Origin: Nannochloropsis salina CCMP1776
Taxonomy: Eukaryota > Sar > Eustigmatophyceae > Eustigmatales > Monodopsidaceae
Assembly (NCBI GenBank): GCA_004565275.1
Contig: SDOX01000122.1
Location: 48,090 to 112,089, forward strand
Direction: 5' to 3'
DNA: 64,000 nucleotides
The notes below the pieces were generated by a model that was not told the origin of the DNA, did no database searches, and worked only from the letters and a program-made list of their open reading frames with translations. Shown one piece after another: positions 1 through 24,000 of this stretch. Within the stretch, counting starts at the first letter, position 1. Each line of letters starts with the position of its first letter. A program made the translations under genes and the position numbers.

Positions 1-282
1 TGGAGGTCGCTGAAGAGAGAAATAAGCGATAGGACCACTACACCAAAAACAAACGAATAATATGTTCCCTTTGTCCATCATTTCTGGTGCTTGGATCAGA
101 GACAGTGAGAGGAAACATGTGCGGAACGTTTTAATTGATGGACTACGAGGCGATCCTCAGTAGCCGCGCCGTCATAGTTCCCTTCGTGTATCACTTCCCT
201 CAGGCATGATTTCTAATTCCTACACACACATATACCTCAGGATCGGAGAGGCGTGTTCAAGAGAGGCAACGATCCATTTTTA

Positions 283-2359
283 ATGGTGCTACACCCAGCG
301 GTCCTTCCGCCCTCCCTGCTTCGAGCCCATGCCGGGCTACAGCCCTCCTCCCTCACACTAGCCTTGGTCGCATGTCTCAGTATGGCGATCCTGTACGTCG
401 CGTCCTTGTATCTCTTGCCCGCCTCCATCCGACTCCGGCACCGCGATGACCCCCTTCATATCAAGGCACGATTCGTGTCCGTGATTGTGGCGTGCCTCCT
501 TTCAATACGGTACCGACTCGAGCGACATCAGCAAGGGGGGAGGTAGACTGCCTGTCGTGCGACCATCAATTCATCAATATCAATGCACACAGGATTTTTC
601 TTCTCTTCGCCACTCCCTCGCCAGGAGCCAGTCTCCCCATTTATGTCTGGCTGGGTCTTACAGGTACGTAACCCTAACCGACCGTGACATTCGTTGCTGT
701 CGCGCTTGCTACCCCCCTCACGCCCGCATGCCCTCTTCTGCCCTCGCCTCCCTCCCAGGATGGAACAATCCCAGCGTCTTCCTCCCCTTGCTCGCCATCG
801 TTTGCCTCTTCCTCGGGCCTATCACGGTTATGATAGCGGGTATGCACGCCTCCCTCACACGCCCGGCCCATCTCTGCTAAGCAATCCATGACCCTCCCTC
901 TGCCCCCCCTTCCCCGCCTTCCTCTTCCCTTCTACCTTTCATTTGTCGCTTCTCCCCTTCTTCTTTTCCTTTTCCTCGGTCATTCTTCACCCGCGCTCTG
1001 CCCTCTCCACACTCCCGCGTTCCTCCCTCCCCACCTTTCCTCCCTCCTTCTCTCCCTCCCTTTCCCGCTCTCTCCCTCCCTCCCTCCACTCTTAGAATGC
1101 TACTACGACCGCTGGTACGAACTGGTCGAATACCAGTCGTCCCGACCCCTTCTCTACCACCTCTCTCGCCGCACTGCACCCTCTCCTCGAAGCTGGCTGG
1201 AATGGGTGGATCAACGCAGGCGCCGACACGGACAGGGCAAAGACGTCCTCTGGAGGAACCTGGTGGTGGCGCCCCTAACGGAGGCAAGGAGGGAGGGAGG
1301 GAGGGAGGGAGGGAGGGGTGTATGTATTCGAATGGTGGGCCGGAGAGGTGGCTCGTTGCGTCGTGGCTAGGAATCCAACCTTCCCCGCCTCCTCCTCCTC
1401 CCTCCCTCCTTCCCTCCCTCCCTCCCTCCTTCCCTCCCTTCTCCGGGCACAGGAACTCGTCTTTCGCGCCTGCATGCTTCCCATTCTCTATCAGGCTGCC
1501 TCCTCTCCTTCCCTCTCTCGTTCGCGCCCTTCTTCCAGCTCTCCCCCCTTGGGGCTCCTCATCCTTCTCACACCCCTCTTCTTCGGCCTCGCCCACACGC
1601 ACCACGCGCTTCAGCGGCTCCGAGATGGAGTGCCGGTAGGAAGGGAAAGCGGGGGGAGGGGAGGGAGGGAGGATAGGGGGGAAGCGTGTGGCGGGAATGG
1701 TGGAAGGAATAAGGGGAGGGGGCTTTGGCTGGTCAAGGCGGTCAAGCCCTGTGTGGTTAGCATGGCGTCTCCACTCTCTATGAGGGGGCTTTGGCTGGTC
1801 AAGGCGGTCAAGCCCTGTGTGGTTAGCATGGCGTCTCCACTCTCTGCCCTGCCCTTATCTCACCCACATCTCCTTTCTGCCACACCCCAGGCGCGCATCG
1901 CTTTCCTCGGTGTGTGCCTTCAGATCGCCTACACGAGTATTTTCGGTTGGCACGCGGGTGGGGAGGGAGGGAGGGAGAGAGGGATTGAGGGAGGAGGAAG
2001 AGGGGAAAATAGAAGGAGAAAAGGCAGTGTGTCACAGGCATACTGTTCTCATCCACCACATTCCTTTCCTTCCCCCATTCCCCCCAGCCTTCCTCTTCCT
2101 TCGTACCGGTTCCCTCCTCCCGTGCGTCCTCACGCACTCTTTTTGCAACTTGATGGGTCTGCCCAACCTGGCTTTCCTTCTTCCTCCTCCCTCCCTCCTC
2201 CCACCTCCGCCCTCCTCCTTCATCCTCCACGCGCACCGCGGGAAGATCCTGGGCGTGTATTCCCTCGGCATCGGCCTTTTTGCCATTCTCTTGTACCCGT
2301 GCTCAGATCCCCAGTGGTACTACCGGGAAGAGGGTACGCGCCCTCTGTACTGGCGGTGA
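283..2359 (+). CDS. RCE1: CAAX prenyl protease 2 (RCE1/FACE2-type), 7 exons
   Basis: This is an ER-membrane protease that removes the last three residues from prenylated CAAX proteins such as Ras and Rho GTPases. The exons I place are 283-509, 593-663, 759-839, 1096-1283, 1453-1635, 1891-1957 and 2088-2359. They sum to 363 codons (362 residues), with every junction phase-consistent. The family motifs are all present: APLTE joined across an intron to ELVFRACM gives the EExxxR motif, FGLAHTHH supplies the first histidine, and HSFCNLMG supplies the second His and Asn. The tail, with LGIGLFAILLYP and DPQWY, also matches RCE1. Several hydrophobic segments are visible. The start is the first in-frame ATG; the frame also runs upstream without an ATG. 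Intron 4 begins with GC, not GT. Intron 5 holds a 66-bp tandem repeat. Family assignment is very secure. Confidence 0.93.
1284..1452 (+). other. GC-AG intron with complementary G-rich and C-rich arms (RCE1 intron 4)
   Basis: The exon ends in the Glu codon of the catalytic APLTE motif and the intron starts gcaagg. It ends in cacag before the codons for ELVFR. Directly after the donor lies a GGGA-repeat purine tract. Just before the acceptor lies a CCCT-repeat tract of similar length. The two arms are complementary in the same transcript, so the intron could fold into a long hairpin. The G-rich arm alone could also form a G-quadruplex. Confidence 0.8.
1717..1848 (+). repeat. 66-bp direct tandem duplication, two near-perfect copies
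   Basis: Two adjacent copies start at 1717 and 1783 (period 66). Each begins with a run of G followed by ctttggctggtcaaggcg and ends with ccactctct. They lie inside RCE1 intron 5 (1636-1890). I saw no differences between the copies except at the outer edges, which suggests a recent duplication. Confidence 0.9.
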
Positions 2360-3579
2360 GAAGGCGGAGACGGAAAGGAAAGAGGGCAAGGGTACGTCGG
2401 GTTCTTGACGTGCCAGCTGCCGTCGGAGTGCTAGGAGGGGGGGTTAACTTGTTTGTGAGGTGGAAAAGGGATCATCGCAAGTCGCACGATAGGTTTTGGG
2501 TCGCGCAAGACGGCTGTGGAATTAGATGACGGGGAAGCCAGCTTCCAACCGTGATAAGGAGACCTAGCTCATAAAGGCTGAATACGATGGACTGGGAAGA
2601 AGAAGAGTGATAGGTTGGATTTCATGTACAATAGACAAAAGAAAGCGTGAGCAATAAGGTATGCTGGTAAAATAGTAAACATGTGTGTGGCAAAAGACTT
2701 GTGGCACGGATTGGCGCACGGGCCACACCATTACGAGGTGAGTGGTCTAGACCTGCAGCGGCAAAGCTTTCTTTAAAGGCTGCTTGCAATGTAAAGGAAA
2801 GTGTATAAAGAACGACATACTATCTGTAGAAGGAGATAGAGCCATGCTTATTATTCCACATGCTTTTCTTTCTTTTTCGGGTGAGAGAGCATGTTCCGTT
2901 ATACCACGAGCTACTAGAAGCAGCGTGATGTCGGTCGGAAAAGGACAAAAGAACCGTATTGCAAAATGTTCGAGCTTCTCGTCTCCAATGGATCAGACAT
3001 CATGATAATTGCTTTTGCGCGGTGTGTACATGTCACTTGCCGGTGTGAAAGCGTGAAAAGGGACGGCGTGACATCACAGGCCATCAAGATACTCCCCTCT
3101 GAAAGCTCCCTGCGCTTATGGATGGGCGTCTGTTTTGCGGTCAAACCGTATGACGGGGAAGTATTTTGCAAGTGAGGTTCATCAAGGTTAGGTCGACGTT
3201 GATTTGGAATGTTTGAAGGCCACGCAGAGTCAATTGTTTCCTTATTCACGGCCCCTTCTCGTGCTGACTCGGCCTCCTCCCTGACGCAAGAGGGCCGCCA
3301 GCGTGCCTTTTTAACCTCTTTTCTACTTGTGTCTTCGCTCTTATTTATTTTGAAAGCATTCATTACTCTCCTCTTACTATTTTCAAAATTGAAAGCCTGT
3401 CGACGTTCAGAAAATGTTGCTTTTCCTTCCCTCGAGTCCATCCTGCATGTGAACTAATCCATTGTGCATCGCTTGCATCCTGCTTTTGTGCACCATGTTT
3501 TCCTTGCGATGCCTCAGTCCCATCGACATTTTTCCCGTTCAACTTGCGCAAAACAGGGCGATATTCAGATTTTGTAGCG
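2360..3579. other. Intergenic region between RCE1 and the ABCC gene
   Basis: This should hold the RCE1 3' UTR and the upstream region of the ABC transporter gene. No exon with recognisable similarity is visible. A 175-codon ATG-initiated frame on the minus strand (2914-3441) has no recognisable domain and is not called a gene. Confidence 0.6.
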
Positions 3580-16071
<12,492 letters not shown>

Positions 16072-17416
16072 GTCGGGCTTGATTTTGTTACCGGTCGGAT
16101 AGAATGTACAGTTGCAGGAAAATGGGCGGGTTGGACGATAAAGCAGGGGCCACAGGTAGGAAGGCTCTGGCAGGATCATAGACGGTGTATCTTGGCATGG
16201 GAGGCGTGGAAATGAGATCATTGTACTGCAACAACCCAGGATATGCAGTACGCGTACGCGGTGAAGCAATGGATAGAGTTGGGTGCACTGAAGGGACCTG
16301 TTCCCGTAAAGTTTTATTATAAAATGAGACAGGGTCGTACTGACGCCACCGCGATTTTCCGCTTACGGGAAGACGGAGGAACGCCGAGGGCTCATTATGT
16401 AGTACTCATAAAGGAAATAAGGAAAGACAGAAGGTTGTCGGGAGGTATCGTGAGCTAAGGATATACTTCTTTCTTTGTATGTGCCCTTCACAAGGGTGTG
16501 AGCTTCAAGGTGTTTGTCACCAAAGCTCAGAATAAAATTATTTCTTTCGTCGTGTCTCGAAAGTCAATACAATCTCTTCGAATCTATCGTTTTGATCCTC
16601 TGTCCTTTGTAGTATCATGCGTAAAATCAATACACTCGATGGCCGTAAGCTAGAATTGTACCCATCCCGAGTCAATTCGCCTTTTTTCTGGTTCAGCTGT
16701 AGCGGCGTGTCCCTGCACAAAGCTATGCATATATACCATTACACACAAGCAAGCCAAAGTAAAGCAACCTTTATCTGCCATTCGCTTACGTTATGCTAAC
16801 ATGGGCGCCGGACACGGTTCAACCATCCCCATCTCCTCCCGGTGGTAGATCAGGATCAATAAAGCGCGAAAATTATCATCACCCAGTCAAAGATCCGTCA
16901 TTGCATAGAATCTTGCATTCACTTACGGATACACATAATTTTCCCATGAAGTGAGCTATCTTACGCAACAATGCCTCGACCCCTCGTCATAGCCGAAGAG
17001 GAGAAAATGATTTCGCTGAAGTTTGAACAAATACCTCCCGAAAACAGCGAACATTATTCACAAAGAAAGTTCTTGGAATTATATCAACGGTTAAAAAAGG
17101 TCATTCATGCGCTGACTCGACAAGATATGGGCTGTTGCCTTCCAGAAAGTTCATAACGTGCGTATATCTAATGCGGCAGGCAAGCTCCTGAGTTTTCTGG
17201 ACAATGTCTCATTTTTTATGTGATATACTGATTAGAGCGACCAATGGTTCGGTAAGGCGAGCTCGCCTATATCGGACTTTTGCTTAAATGCAAAAACCTC
17301 CGTCTCTTTCACCCTTTCATTGCATTTAAAAGCATTTCTATCTCACACATTCCTACACTTCTTGCCATATCTGCAGAGATTACGCGGGAAGAGCAGTAAA
17401 TGCATACCTCTCACAT
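16072..17416. other. ABCC 3' flank and upstream region of the Zn2Cys6 gene
   Basis: There is no clear gene. A 9-bp inverted repeat, ttcccgtaa (16301-16309) and ttacgggaa (16363-16371), lies in the presumed ABCC 3' UTR. A short ATG frame at 16971-17156 could be a 5' exon of the next gene, but I could not find a phase-consistent splice to it. Confidence 0.5.
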
Positions 17417-19711
17417 ATGTCTGAGTGGCTGTCTTCAGATGTCTCGACCGGGTCCGGGACTTGTCCTTCGACCTCAGACTCTGTAAAGACTCGTCGTTTG
17501 TGGGGAAAGGCATGCAAGCAATGCCAGGAGTTGAAAATAGCGTGTCGAGGCCGCTATCCGTGTAACAGGTATGTCGACATGTAGACGGTCACGAAGACAC
17601 GCGCCGATGGTTTCTTATCCACACCTGATCCAAATGGGCGCACCCTGCATGCAGGTGTTTTGAAACATACTCGCGATGCCTGCAACGGAGAAAGTCCACA
17701 ACTGCGCCCAGAAGAAAAAGGAAAGCTATGGATACAAACACTGACGTGTTGACCGTCGAAGACGATTGGTGGATTCTGGGACTGTTGGGCTCGAAGCCGC
17801 ATCTAGACGAAGTCTTCAAGCATATGGATACAAAAGCGATCGCGGATATCATGTCCACAGGTAAGAGATAGTGAGTCAGTCATTTGGGTACTACCGATCG
17901 TTTTCTGCTGGTCCATTTGATGTCGAAAAACAGAATGAATGCAGCATGGTGAGGGCGCCCCTTTCCCCTTCATGTTATAGTAGAAGCCTTAGACAGACAA
18001 GGTCAGGATGATTATGTCTCTGAGCGTGGTCCACTCATACTGTTCGCATACGAGTCACGTCCCATTACGATTTTTCCCACCCTGATGGCCAGGTTTTCAG
18101 GAAATGCACCGAGAGATGCATGTCATACGCACCAAAGCCATGGCTTACCTCCGTGGATGGAGGATTTTGAGTCGTGGAGCCGGTGTCGACGTTACCCATG
18201 GTCTGTGCGAGGACATTGCGTCAACGTTGGGGGTGGTGTTGGAGGAGGACTTTAGGAATGAGGACGCACATGAGCACGTTGCGTTGGTGCAGGGGCTAAG
18301 CAAGGACCTGCAGAAGAGCGAGGTGTTCAGAAGAGAGGACGACCAGACGCGAGCCATGTACATGCACTATTACAGACCGGAAGATGGAAGCCTAGTGGGT
18401 GCGACCAATGCGCGTATGGAAGAGCTCTTTGGCGAGGTGGTGTTCTCGGTGGCGGGTCAGGTTCAGCTCCAAACGGATTGGTCCTTGTTGTTCGCAGGGT
18501 ACGTTGGGGGTAACGGGGGCTGGGGGAGGGCGCTGAAGGGTGCACTGCGGTTGATGTACGCGTGGATGATGTGGAAAGCATGCATGCTCTACATATTGTG
18601 ATCTGTGCGTATCGACATAAGTGCGCAGAGCGTGTGCTCGTTTACACGTAGATATGTATGCTTATGATCACACCTGTACTTGATTTACCGTCTACAAGTG
18701 ACTTGAATCACAGGGAGTATCTCACTTCTCACCCTTTGTGTGGCTTTTTGTCTTCCTTTGTCCAGCTTGGTAGCCCCCGATGACCGACCAATGTGGGTCC
18801 GTACGGTCTTGCAGCACATGTTCAGGAGCAAGGATGGGAATCAGGACAGTGGGACGCAAGCCGAAGGGGAGACTGTCGATGCGAGAAAGGCCACGTGCAT
18901 TATCAAGGCCATGAACGGCGAAGGCGACATAGGCTTGTATATGGTAGAGAGCTCCAGGATTGTCGCCCCCAGGATACCGACAACGATGGAGAAGAAGAGA
19001 GGAGACCAAGGGGAAAAGAACGGGATGTGCTCCGATGGAATCGAGCAGAGGGGTGGCAAAGTGCAAGCTGCTGGCTGGTACGGCAGAGAGGACTGTAGCG
19101 ATGGAGATGAAGCTCAACTGTGCGAATTATTTGTACTTAAGCTGGAGCCTTGTCCATGTTCGCGTCACATTTTATGGGAAACAAATCATGGAAAACGTGT
19201 GAGGCCAAGCTCCTCGTTGTCCTCAGACTGGGTCAATAAGGAAAGGGGATCTCAAAGTGAAGGGGAACGAGTGGAGGAAGGTGGAGGTGCAGAAGATGGA
19301 AGAGAAGGGAGGAGATTCGAAGGAATAGACAGAGATCCAGAAGAGGCAATCGAGGGAGCAAGAGAAAGGGAGGATGTTGGCTTGGGCACCTTTTCTTCGC
19401 CCATGCTCTCCTCCCTTTCTGCTGTAGTTCCCTCAACCCTTCAGGATGTCAAGCGCTGGTGGACTTCGATGCCTGCGGCGGTCCGACCATCGAATATTTT
19501 TGGAATGAGCGACAGGCAGTCGAAAATTTTGCAAAATTGGCAAATTCAACAACAGGAAGAATTGCGCCAGTTGACTGCAGAGGCCCAGGAGGGAGGAGGA
19601 CAGGAGCACGGGGAAGAGACTACCGACAGCGTAGAGGGAGGAGCCAGGTTACTTGCACAGGACTGGACGCAGGAGGCGGAAGCAGATGTTTTCCCCCCAT
19701 CGGTGGATTAG
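17417..19711 (+). CDS. Zn(2)-Cys(6) fungal-type transcription factor with PAS-like domain, 4 exons
   Basis: This is a DNA-binding regulator. The cluster reads C-x2-C-x6-C-x5-C-x2-C-x6-C, from ACKQCQELKIAC through PCNRCFETYSRC. It is followed by a basic KSTTAPRRKRK stretch, the usual Zn2Cys6 arrangement. An intron (17569-17654) splits the cluster just before the fifth Cys. Further on, NARMEELFGE and LVAPDDRPMW look like the start and the DDR loop of a PAS sensor domain. The C-terminal third is Glu/Gly-rich and carries a QQQEELRQ stretch. Exons 17417-17568, 17655-17860, 18093-18498 and 18766-19711 sum to exactly 570 codons. The ATG at 17417 is the first in the open frame, but the frame continues upstream, so an extra 5' exon is possible. 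In Nannochloropsis, regulators of this class include a known controller of lipid accumulation. I do not claim that this gene is that one. Confidence 0.85.
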
Positions 19712-21035
19712 GGGGAAGGCAATGATCTTGTATAAAAGGCTGGAGAGATTTGACGAAGAAGTTGTTACGGAAACTGGACAAGCCTGTATTGGGAGCGAAG
19801 AAGCTTGCAAATAATGCAATGCTCGGGACAGATTTGGATACTTTGTGTAATGTTTGGTGTCTGGCTGCCTGCTCGAAAAGGATGGATGAGGAAGCAGAAC
19901 GAGAGTTGACAATACTTGATTGTACCCTAGACGGCGGAAGTTTGAGGATACAAGAGGAGCGTGGCGGAGAATAAATGATCGAGAAGGAGATCAAATTAGA
20001 CAGTATTGAAGTGAGAGCTAAAATGTCAACGAGCTTGATTCGACGAATGTGCCGCAGACCGGAGACAAAAGTAGCAGAGAGGGCAACGGGAAGGAAGGTG
20101 CGCAGAAAGAATATACGAGGAATGGCGTCAGCTGAAGGAAATCATGGCAGCAAACGGCAAAAAGAGGAAAATCAAGCGGATAAGGAGGGTATATCATGAC
20201 CAGACATGTCGGAAGCGATTGTTATGCCATTGCCGAACGTATTGGACACGGTGGGGCTCATTTGGCCGTCGAGTGAGATCTGGCTTTGGCAGAATAATTT
20301 CTTATCTTGGGATGAGGCGACCGATGAAATTTGGGCCTGGAATGACCGCGAGTCAGAGGGATGTAAAAGGAAAGCTGAGGAACAATTTTTAAAAACATGA
20401 CATATGGCCATGAGCACGCACGGACGGGCGCGAATGAGAATGATAAAGATTTTACAATCATTAAAGTACAGAGCGAAATAAATCTTTCGGAATGACTTCG
20501 TGGGGATTTCTACCATGGAGTGACTGGAAATCAAAGGAAAATAGAAGAGGCTGGATGAAATACTCAACATGGCCATGACGTACGGCATCCGCACCTTCAT
20601 AGTGCGACAAGCAGAATAAAGAATTTGGACAATAATCTTAAAAATTAACACCCACCGGATACCTTTTAGAGGTATTTTTTTCATGACAATGATCCTCCTA
20701 TGAGATGGGGCTCTCTTTCCCTCCATCGTAAATACCACCCACTCCCTCTTTCATTCTCGCCAAACGCAGGATGTACCACATGCAAGGCCCCGCCGCTCGG
20801 CCTAAGTATGCTTCTCAAATTCCCGGTTTCCCGTGGGCCAGGCCGCGGATGGTCGTCCTCAAGACTCGCTTCCCTGAAAGCGGTCCCGGTCTACCACGAG
20901 CCTCCACCGCACTGTACATCACCATTTCTGCCATGTCGAATTCACGCGTGCTGGTTTGCTTCTTCAGCTTTCTTTATATCTTTCCTCTATAGAGGAGGTA
21001 AATAACATTTGCTCCATACCGCCTCCTCTTTCTCC
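19712..21035. other. Convergent intergenic region between the Zn2Cys6 gene and Lon
   Basis: This holds the 3' flanks of two genes that face each other. An open frame at 19750-19974 (plus strand) has ordinary composition and might be a further 3' exon of the Zn2Cys6 gene through an alternative splice, but no domain is recognisable. I see no other gene. Confidence 0.45.
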
Positions 21036-24000
21036 TTACAACAAACTCCGCAACACGGGGCCCGACAGATCTAGTCTCTCGTCGCCCCGACCCTCTCTCC
21101 CTTCCTCCTGCACCGCCTCTATCCCCTCTTCATAGGACGATTGAGCACCGTCTTTCGGGTCGCCTGAGGAAAAGAAAGGATGGTACAAATCCGCCTGAGA
21201 AGGGAAGAGACCGTCCCCCTCTTCCGCTCGATTTCCCTCCTTATCTACTGCCCTATTTCTATCATGTTCTCGAGCCGCTACAGGCATAGTGCCAGTCATA
21301 GCCGCGGGAGAAGGAAGCGACGAAGGGGTCGGCCTTCCCCCTTCCATCGGGAAGGAGGACGGGAGGGAGGCAGGGAGAGAGGGCGGTTCGAAGGCCACCG
21401 CAAGGACGTCGGTGATATTCCCGGCCAGGGTGAAAGTGAGGTCTTGACGCACGGATGAGGGAAGGTCTTCTAGATCTTTAGCATTACGTAGAGGGAGACA
21501 GACGTGGCGAATGCCGCCCCGGTGGGCCGCTAAGAGCTTTTCCTGGAAGCAAGAGCAAATGGTCGAAAGAATAAAGAAGCGTACTGCCAGAAAGGGAGGA
21601 AAGTAGCTAGGAAAAGAGCGAGGGGGGGAACGGAGAGCACCACGGGGTGGTGTCGGACGCACCTTAATACCGCCGACGGGCAGCACCAGTCCGCGCAGAG
21701 TCATTTCACCTGCGTGACCAAACACAAGATCGATATGGGCATACCCACATGTTCAACGAGCGAAGGTCATTTACCCCACAAAAACATGGGACGTCCAGGA
21801 AGGGTGCTGCTCCTCGGTATAGAGCATCTCACTCTCGAGCACAACGGACAAAGATATTCAAGAACTACCGTAGGAAACAGTCATTCCAGACATGCCCCTC
21901 TCATTTTGTTTCCCTCGCCCCCTCCCCCCTCTCTTCCTTCCCCTTGTCCTTACCGGTCATCGCGATCGTAGGCTTCACTTTGCGGCCGGTGACAAGGGAG
22001 GCCAAGGCCACTGCCATGGCTACACCGGCGGAAGGGCCGTCCTGAGGGGAGGAGAGCCGCGATTGAGCGAGAAAGGATGGGAAGGATGGATGTAAAAGCC
22101 ACGAACTACAGCCTTCTGCTACGTCACGCGTATCGGCCCCACTGCTCGTGGCCCTGTTCCTCCTGAACGTCAAGAAAGTACCCTCCATTCCTCTCGCCCC
22201 CCCCCACCTTGGGTATCGCCCCCGCGGGAACGTGAAGGTGTACGTCCGTGGTGGGTGTGAGTGGGAGAAGAACTGGGCCGACCCAGTTTTCGATCTCGCT
22301 CCTCGGAGAGGGAGTCCTAGAGGAGGTGGAGGGGGGCGGGGTGGGCGGGGGGGAGGGCAGCTTGGACTTGAGCCAGGACATGGCGATCGCCGCCGACTCT
22401 TTCATAACCTGCAGGGGAAAAGGAGGAAAGATGGTGCAGCGAGAAGGAGTAGGTGAGTGTACACGCTCTGCAAATAAACACTACCTTCGGAAAGGATTTG
22501 TCCTACGCTGCTCGTGCTCTCGGCCGCGTTGCCCTTTCCATTCGTACTCCTTCCTTCTTCCCCCCTAGATCCCCCTGCTCCCTCAAACACGTTTCAATGG
22601 CTATAACTGTCAGAGCTTGTCACGAAATTCGATATCCACCCCCACTTTTCATCCTTCCCTCTTCCTCCCACCCTCATTCCCTCCCAGGGCTCCTACCTCG
22701 CCGAGCTTGCCCGTGATGGTCAGAGTCCCCCTCCCGCCTTGCACCAGGGAGCATTCGATGAAAAGAAGCTCTCCACCCGTCGTCTGTTGCCATGGATGTG
22801 TTTCAAAGGCAGGGGGGTATAAAGTACTTGATAGCTTCATCATAAGAGGCAATCTAGGTCATCTAACTCCTCCGTCATTCCTGACAGGTGCCCTCACAGC
22901 AATTGAGCCGTCCTCCTCCCTCCCCACCCTCTCTCGTCCCCTTATTTTTTGGCTCTAGCCTCTTCTACCTCCTCCCTCCCCACCCTCTCTCGTCCCCTTA
23001 CTTTTTGGCTCTAGTCTCTTCTACCTCCTCCCTCCCCACCCTCTCTCGTCCCCTTACTTTTTGGCTCTAGCCTCTTCTACCGATAACACGCTTCTCGCTT
23101 CGGCCTCACTCTCGAAAATTCCCCGCTTTCCCGCCCTCCCTCCTCCTCAACCCCCCTTCCCCCTTACCTTCCAGGCCAAACCCGTCACCACTCCTGGCAC
23201 CGACACACGCGTCGCACCCTCGCTTTCATACCGCACGGGCCCCAGGATCTCCTCTGCGGGGAAAGGGGGACAAAGAGAGAGGGATAAGGTACCGCCTACA
23301 GGTGTTGTCTGCGAGAAGCACGGGGGGGAATAGGCAGGGGGGGAGGGCGGGAGCGAGGGGGGAGGGAGGCGAGACTTACCCAGAACGTCCTCCGTCACCA
23401 CCACCTGTTCAAAGGGTTCCCGGGTCAAGACGCCTTCGATCCCTTCTTCCAGCCCTTCCTCCCTCCCTTGTTCGCCCTCCCCCATTTCTCCACCCCCGCC
23501 TCCCTCCTGCATCCCTTCCTCTTCCTCCCCCTCCCTTTCTCCCTCGACTTGGACGGCGGGAGAGGAGTGAGAGGCCACTTGCATGGCCACGTGACGACAG
23601 ACCGCAGCCAGTTCTCGTTCGATCTGAGGGAAAGAGAGGACAATGGAGGTAAGGCCGACATGTGCGGGAAAGTCATGGGAAGGAAGAAAGGGAGGGAAGG
23701 AGGGAGGGAAGGAGGGAGGGAGGGAGGAAGGCGGACGTACCTGTCTAACGCCGGCTTCCCGCGTGTAGCCCGTGGCAATCGATTGCACCGCTCTGGATAA
23801 AGAAAGGGAGGCACGTTGAGCGTCATACCACGTCTCTTTTTTTCCATTTCTCTGTCCTTCTCCTTCTTCCCTACCGAGGAGTGACGATTACGTGCTCGGG
23901 ACTTAGACCGTTCGCTGCCAGCTGCTTCGGGATGAGGTACTGCTCTGCTATAAAAACCTTGAGGATCGGGAAGAAGGGAGGGGAGAAGTGGGTGGGAGGG

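Noticed and set aside
509-663. Apparent phase mismatch at RCE1 intron 1
   Set aside because: The acceptor cacacag at 592 instead of ccag near 636 gives a continuous frame and a total of 363 codons.
876-1605. Long frames encoding GREGGREGG or SLPPSLPP runs here and across the window
   Set aside because: These are translations of GGGA/TCCC repeats in introns. A tract with a period that keeps the frame open gives false long frames on both strands.
2914-3441. 175-codon ATG frame on the minus strand between RCE1 and ABCC
   Set aside because: No recognisable domain, biased basic and Ser/Arg composition, and no splice or neighbour support. A chance frame is more likely.
20172-20738. 188-codon minus-strand frame between Zn2Cys6 and Lon
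   Set aside because: No recognisable domain or targeting signal; AT-rich 3' flanking DNA.
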